A stretch of DNA of 64,000 bases from Irpex lacteus. Lineage: Eukaryota; Basidiomycota; Agaricomycetes; Polyporales; Irpicaceae. The stretch is from positions 806,001 through 870,000 of the forward strand of contig MQVO02000006.1 of assembly GCA_001986395.2 (NCBI GenBank), given 5' to 3'. The notes beneath the pieces were generated by a model that was not told where the DNA came from, searched no databases, and saw only the letters and a list, made by a program, of their open reading frames with translations. The position numbers and the translations under genes are program-made. Below, one piece after another: positions 59,054-64,000 of this stretch. Each line of letters begins with the position of its first letter. The stretch's first letter is position 1.

Positions 59054-60377
59054 TTACACTGAGCAACAGCTGTAGGACGATGCAGCTTTGGCTTGAGCTT
59101 TCTCTCTCGTCTCTTCTTCCTCGGCCTGGGCCGCCCACATCGGAGTAGCAACGGGACTGAGATAAACACTGTCCCGCTTCTTCAGTTCGTTTTCTTCTTC
59201 GATGACGTCCTTGCGTTTGATAATGGCCGTGATGAGCGAGTCAAATAACTGCTGCACGCCTTTGATAACAACGCGGGGTCAGTGGCGCCGATCATCCAGG
59301 TAAGCCTAACAGGGCGGAATGCATACCAGTGTCGTCTTTAGCCGAGACTTCAAAAAGCTCCATGCCCTTCTGAAGGCCCCATTCTGGATAGTCGGCGTCA
59401 TATGGATCTTCCTCATCTTCGTTTAGGCTGCTACCGCTCGAGTCCGCTACCTTATCGTTCCAGTAGTGAGTGTTCCCACCGAAGCGAGTCTGATTGTGTT
59501 GAGGTAGTATGCCGGTGGTGTTTGCTCGTTGCAGGAGCGCACCCCCACTCTTCGCTCGTGGACGGGTGTAAGCAGCGGAGGTGCTGGAACGCGTCAGGCC
59601 GGAGGACTGCGAATCATGACTATCATCAGTTTCGCCAGATGGTGTGAGTGGCTGTTTGACGGGAAACGCTAAGGGGACGGATCGCATGCTAGTAAATGAC
59701 GTGAAGCGTGGTCGGATGTAAGAAAAGGTTGATGGCGGTGGTGGTGGCGGTGGCGGAGTTGGCGGTCTTGGAGGAGGGAACCATTTATGGAGGGATAGTC
59801 TGGCAAGATCAGAAGTGATCTGTCGATGTCGGTATAGGTCGGCCTTAGCCCCTACTATGTAGATGATGAGGTCTGGAGAACAGTTGCTCTTCAACTCTAC
59901 GTGACGAGGGGTGTGAGCGAGGTATCGGGCAAGGAGATACATACTGCCTACCTTCAAGCCAGCCCCGAATATCGTCAAAGGTAGCTGCATTCGTAATATC
60001 ATACAACAGCAGAGCAGCATTTGCGCCTCGATAGTACATGGGAGCCTGTGATCAGAAAGTCAGTTCCGTACCGTTAGGTGCCTCACGACCGCTAAACGGC
60101 GAAGATGAATCCAACTCACCATGCTCCGGAATCTCTCCTGCCCCGCTGTGTCCCATAGCTGTAGTCGTACTCTTGTGCCATGCACATAGACCTTTTTCGT
60201 GACAAAAAACGCGCCAGTGGTGGAGGTTGTGTTCTTGGGCTCGAACTTGTTCTGGGTATACCGGTGCAACAGGCTGGTCTTGCCAACACCCGTGTTGCCC
60301 ATGATCACAATCTTCGCGTCGACGCTGGGGTCATAGTTGGACCTTAAATGGGGATCCCGTAGCGAGTATTCCACCAT
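59054..60377 (-). CDS. Rab-like small GTPase with a large Pro-rich insertion
   Basis: Four exons (60377-60120, 60045-59952, 59896-59327, 59259-59054) give 375 residues; a Rab normally has 200-220. Visible G motifs: GNTGVGKTS (P-loop), [12 protein letters not shown] with [15 protein letters not shown] (switch II and the Rab strand), GAKAD at about residues 133-137 in the G4 position, where NKxD is usual, and EVSAKDD (G5) at about 302-304. Between G4 and G5 lie about 135 extra residues: a polyproline run ([15 protein letters not shown]) and a Ser/Thr-rich disordered stretch. The C-terminus SSYSCCSV has a CCxx-type pair for geranylgeranylation. It should act in vesicle traffic or a related membrane process; the subfamily is not clear. 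An upstream in-frame ATG at 60467 is possible, but the region is Arg-rich and unlike Rab N-termini. Confidence 0.85.
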
Positions 60378-60889
60378 CAAGGCTGTTCGTTGAAGGCGGC
60401 CGCGAGGGCGGGGGCGGAGATGGAGGAGGGGAGAAGTGGCCAAGTCCTGCTCTGACGCCCAGGACATCAGAGGACGTCCTTACCAGCCGAACCACGTGGG
60501 CCGCTTTAGGCAAAGTGTGGGCGCCAACATGCACGGTACGATGACCCGGAGCTCTCACTCAGTTTGCAATACAAGAACGACCCTGGGCAGACCCTGGGAC
60601 TCAGAATATCCAACACAGCACACTTCAAGACTTCGCAGAAAAATAAGCACCACCGGTACTGATCCGTAGCTACTACCGCTTGCTCAGAGTTCGCTATCTC
60701 GCCGGAGCATGTCAATCAGTCCTCCAATTCAGCTCGATATGCTTCGTCTCCACGGAGGCAGTCACGCAAAAGGCATAAAGCATAGTTCGAGTGCCGTAAT
60801 GTGCATAGCGCATGCAATTTTCGTGGGTGCGAAAGCAATAAGACTACATAACATGACCATCCCTGGAAAAACTGACGTGGGAGGAACGC
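60378..60889. other. Intergenic region upstream of the Rab-like gene
   Basis: Promoter of the Rab-like gene and 3' flank of RPS7. No supported gene. Confidence 0.4.
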
Positions 60890-61590
60890 CTACTCCTGCG
60901 AAGAAACAGGGAACTCGAAAACGACGTCCTTCCCTGTCAGCTTTCGGTATACAGATGAGAAGGAGTCGAGCTTGTACTCGAGTGAAGTAGCATCCTTGGG
61001 GTCAAGGAAACTGGTCACAATCGTTAGTGTATTTTCATGTATTATTGGTCTACAGACGTACACTTTGAGGAGTTTCGATCCGTCAACGGCAACTCGTGTC
61101 CTCTTTCCAACAATTTCACCAGGCTGCACAAGATCCTCGAGGATCTTGTCATGGACGGAGGTGAGGGTACGGCTGCGGGGGCGCTTCTGCACAACACGGG
61201 AAGTACGAGTGGGCTTGCGCAGGATTCTGCGTTGGCCAACGAAGACGACATGGCGGTCGGAGAACTTCTTCTCGAGCTCACGGGTCAGCCTATTTGAGCC
61301 CATAAGTCAGCTTGAATTCTATCTCCTCTGATAATCCGGTAGGACTCGCCTTTGCTGGACCTTCTGGAAGGCTTTCACCTGGGGGACGGGAACGAAGATA
61401 ACAATGGCCTTCTTGCCACCTCGTACATCGACCTCACGGGCAGCAGAGATCTGGAGTGGTCGGAGCTCAGTCTTCAGCTCGGGGACGTTGTTCTCGAGGT
61501 CAATCAGGGCCTGAGCGACGCTGGTTTCGGTTTCATCGGGGACGTCGCAGACGCGTTTGCCGTGCGGAGGATCTTGTGCTGGACGGACAT
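60890..61590 (-). CDS. RPS7: 40S ribosomal protein S7 (eS7), with a one-base frameshift near the start
   Basis: Three exons (61590-61350, 61289-61062, 61010-60890) give about 196 residues once a missing base is allowed for. The conserved N-terminus [14 protein letters not shown] is followed, in another frame, by [20 protein letters not shown] and then [60 protein letters not shown] and the ending [14 protein letters not shown]. The slip lies at a CCCC run (61538-61541, plus strand GGGG); one more C would restore a normal eS7. In an essential, single-product gene this is most likely an assembly error. Intron 1 (61290-61349) has a GC donor (AAG/gcgagt), fixed by the conserved QQR-LTREL junction. 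eS7 is part of the small subunit and its assembly. Confidence 0.93.
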
Positions 61591-63098
61591 GTTGAGTCTT
61601 GAGGCCTTAAGAGCAACACGGCCTGATCAGCATCCATACCACCAAACACGCATCCAACCCATTCCGCCTATCCTGCTGCCTCCTTCGTCCACGCAATCCA
61701 CCATAAGCCTTCCCACAACCCTCTCCAGCAGCATTTCGGCATGAAAAACGTACTCACCGTGCTTGTCGCCGTCGGTTTTGATGTACTCAGCGTTGCCAAA
61801 GTGCGCACTCGCGACCGCGCCTGTATTACATAATATCGGCGCTCGCGTTTGTACACCTTCCAAATTTGTGTGTAATGGGCGCTCCATGCACTCCGCGGCA
61901 GTCTCGCTAGCGCCACAACTTCAAGTTGAACTTCAATGAACTTCGCCTTCAATTCTTAATCCAGCATTAGGCCTGTCTGTCCCCCTCCCCCAACAATTTA
62001 TTATCATCTGACATAGGTCCACATTTTTTCTCTGTTCACATATGCCAGTTTTGACTTACTCGTAGAAATCAGTGATGTATCGCTCATCGAAGACGAGCTC
62101 ATAAGACTCAGGAGGTGCTTCGTGCTTACTTTGGGCCGTACTAGTACTACGCCTAAGTATGCTTATCTCTCCGAGGCGCGGACAGCACGATCGTAATAGG
62201 TGATCCAGGTATGCGTACGATCAAAAGTCCAGGCGTTACAACTTTTCCTATCATACTGACTGGGTCCGCCGCAGGGGCTAAGATCAAAGTCATGAAACAC
62301 GTTGTGCCTAGAGCTGCCTTATTCCATGCCAACGATCTCTTCCGCGAAGGCCTAATGAAAGCCCGTCCACAGATTCGTTATTTTATGCTGGTCAATTCGT
62401 GAACAGCTGAATGTCAAAAGTACGGTTCAAGTGTCTTTTTCCAGCGTCGTCATTGCCCCTGACCTCCTTTATTTTACTCTACTGCTCCTCACAGACTTTG
62501 GAATCGCTATGCGTACATTGTCATATATCACGGATGCTGTCGTGTTTTATCCACAGGAACCACGTCGGGCCCGGTCGTCGGTCGTGGTGCCCGGATGTCC
62601 CAAAGGGGCAACTCCAATAGGTCCAACGTTGTCCAGGCACCTTTATCAAGAACTTGCGGATGTCTTCAAAAGGCAATGTTTATTGGTTCATGTTATCAAG
62701 GGCGCGCTTGGAGTGAGGCCGCATACTTGCATCCGGCGATGTACTGGAGACGCTTGGAGCGCGCATCGACCTCCTGGCTAATCACAGGAGTTATCCGCTG
62801 CAAAACTGTATTTTCCCTTCTCCAAGCACGTAGGCGCACGCAGAGTGCTGCAGGTACGTGTCGGCCCAATGCTAGCACTCGTGCAATCGCGTGGTTAGGC
62901 CCAAAATGGACAAGTTGCAGCATTCTTCGATGAGCCCGAGGAGCTGGCCCCTCACTCAGCGCACTTGCACTTCGATTAGATCGCGTACCACTGCGCCAGA
63001 CGAGGCGGGATCCCTGCTTTGGCTATCGTACCTTGGGGTGCGTACTCCGCCTATATATACTATGATTATTGCAATGAATGATACTCACTCTCTACGCC
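61591..63098. other. Mostly non-coding interval with one unexplained coding-like stretch
   Basis: About 1.5 kb. Upstream of RPS7 on the minus strand, 62190-62063 translates to a plausible protein segment (SKHEAPPESYELVFDERYIT, then DFYE) ending at a stop that overlaps a good donor (gtaagtc). I could not join it to other exons or name it. Another minus-strand segment near 61760-61860 (NAEYIKTDGDKH before gtgagt) may be part of a leader or of the same gene. A TATA-like element (CTATATATAC) at 63051-63060 precedes the adenylate-forming enzyme by about 40 bp. Confidence 0.4.
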
Positions 63099-64000
63099 AT
63101 GTCTATTCCTCTAGAGTTCATCCGTACCCTCCCAGCACCCCCCAGCGATGTCTCCCTGGGGGACATGCTCGCCCAAGAGATCACCGACAACGGCCGGGTC
63201 AAGACTTTCTTCGACTGTTTCCCGGACACCGACGAACCCGCTCTCTACTCCCCCAATACCGTCAAGCTACCTCTCACTCACCGCATGATTCGCGACTTCG
63301 TTTCAACCTTCGTATTCCCTGCTTCCTCTCCCAACAAGCGCCTGGCCCCAACGACCGTATAATGGTCGCTCTTCCCACTACTCCAGAGAACGCTCTCGCA
63401 CTCCTGGCCTTAGCTTCCTACCACACCACTGCGCCTATGAACGGTACCTGCACTGCGGCCGAGCTCTACGAAGACGCTGAGCGTCTTGGTGCGAAGGCTG
63501 TTATCTCCACCGCCGACAACGTCGATCGACTCGAACTACGGAATATGCGCGAGAAACTCGGGTGCGAGATCGTCATACTTCACACTCGGTCGCAAGGACC
63601 TACTGGTCTTTCGACATGACACTCCTTGACTTTCCCGACGATGTCACCGTTGGTCCCGACGAGGTGACAGAAGAACCTCTGAGCTACACAGTCTTCACCA
63701 CCAGTCTCTCGTGCTACACACCTCCGGCACTAGCGGGAAGAAGAAGGTCGTTCCGTATACGCTGCGTTCTCTTATCGTCGGCACATGCGCCGTCATCTCG
63801 TCATGGGATTTGAAGGAAGAGGACGTCAATAGTAAGTCATATTTTTCCATGCTTGATCTCAGCGCTGACGAAATTATAGTGAATATGATGCCTTTGTTTC
63901 ACGTCGGAGGCATTGTGCGCAACTTATTCGCTCCGATGCTCTCTGGTGGCAGCGCCATCATGTGCGCAGGATTCGACGCTGCGGCTTTCTGGTCTCTCTC
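63099..64000 (+). CDS. Adenylate-forming enzyme (AMP-binding domain), partial and with three one-base deletions
   Basis: Starts MSIPLEFIRTLPAPPSDVSL and runs off the right edge. Segments typical of fungal AMP-dependent synthetases are in order but in changing frames: GPNDRIMVALPTTPENALAL and LALASYHTTAPMNGTCTAAEL, DAERLGAKAVIS, then GLFDMTLLDFPDD, then SLVLHTSGTSGKKKVVPYTL (the A3 phosphate-binding motif), and after an intron MMPLFHVGGIVRNLFAP. Frame changes fall at about 63341-63346, 63606-63613 and 63675-63682, each equal to the loss of one base. Such proteins, often followed by carrier and reductase domains in mushrooms, activate carboxylic acids as adenylates; the rest of the architecture lies outside. 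It may be a real pseudogene or a poorly polished stretch of assembly. Confidence 0.8.

Noticed and set aside
62431..62933. Plus-strand frames of 112-116 residues before the adenylate-forming enzyme
   Set aside because: No domain features and no splice-consistent connection to the gene at 63099, which has its own TATA box and start.
1..64000. CRISPR arrays, prokaryotic operons, intact transposases or reverse transcriptases
   Set aside because: None seen; the gene structures are spliced and eukaryotic throughout, and no RT, integrase or DDE signature was found in any frame given.

Overview
The window is nuclear DNA of a filamentous basidiomycete, most likely an Agaricomycete. The genes are split by many short introns (mostly 45-75 nt, GT-AG, two GC-AG), they lie close together on both strands, and several families are typical of mushroom-forming fungi: a TET/JBP-like dioxygenase, F-box proteins with divergent C-termini, DUF7923-type CCCH zinc-finger proteins and a 7TM-like membrane protein. 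Nothing is bacterial. I found no convincing tRNA, rRNA or CRISPR array and no intact transposon. The species cannot be named from the sequence alone. Splice sites were placed by hand, by reading frame and family similarity.

Layout. 1-6.3 kb: the tail of a membrane protein (HERP/Usa1-like), a secreted spherulin-4-like protein, an F-box protein and a degenerate TET/JBP-like dioxygenase. 7-9.2 kb: YTP1-like membrane protein. 9.2-13.2 kb: gene-poor, with one decayed coding stretch near 11.4-12.1 kb. 13.2-16.1 kb: COQ2 (ubiquinone synthesis) and Rho-GDI. 16.7-23.7 kb: three tandem paralogs of a NYN-like/CCCH zinc-finger family, the third broken. 24.2-33 kb: the Hsp90 co-chaperone CNS1/TTC4 and the long mRNA-export gene THO2, divergent over about 0.2 kb. 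33.2-35.3 kb: a second F-box gene. 35.3-37.9 kb: gene-poor, with small repeats. 37.9-42.9 kb: complex I subunit NDUFA12, L-2-hydroxyglutarate dehydrogenase (convergent with it) and a GH105-like glycosidase. 43.7-45.3 kb: a doubtful small membrane protein and the NatC subunit NAA38. 45.8-53 kb: the replication-checkpoint mediator MRC1, divergent from ribosomal protein L3. 53.2-57.3 kb: a multi-pass membrane protein and a PPR protein. 57.6-61.6 kb: AMMECR1, a Rab-like GTPase with a large insertion and ribosomal protein S7. 63.1-64 kb: the start of an adenylate-forming enzyme, cut by the window edge.

Most genes are unrelated housekeeping genes in ordinary fungal order, not a pathway cluster. Mitochondrial functions recur (COQ2, NDUFA12, L2HGDH, the PPR protein), but this need not mean co-regulation. 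The most notable items are the dioxygenase that has apparently lost its iron ligands, the tandem NYN/CCCH array, the Rab with about 135 extra residues between its G4 and G5 motifs, the 5-nt and 10-nt first exons of RPL3, and a set of six single-base deletions, all in the same direction, that break otherwise conserved genes. The last probably reflect the assembly rather than biology, at least in RPS7 and THO2.
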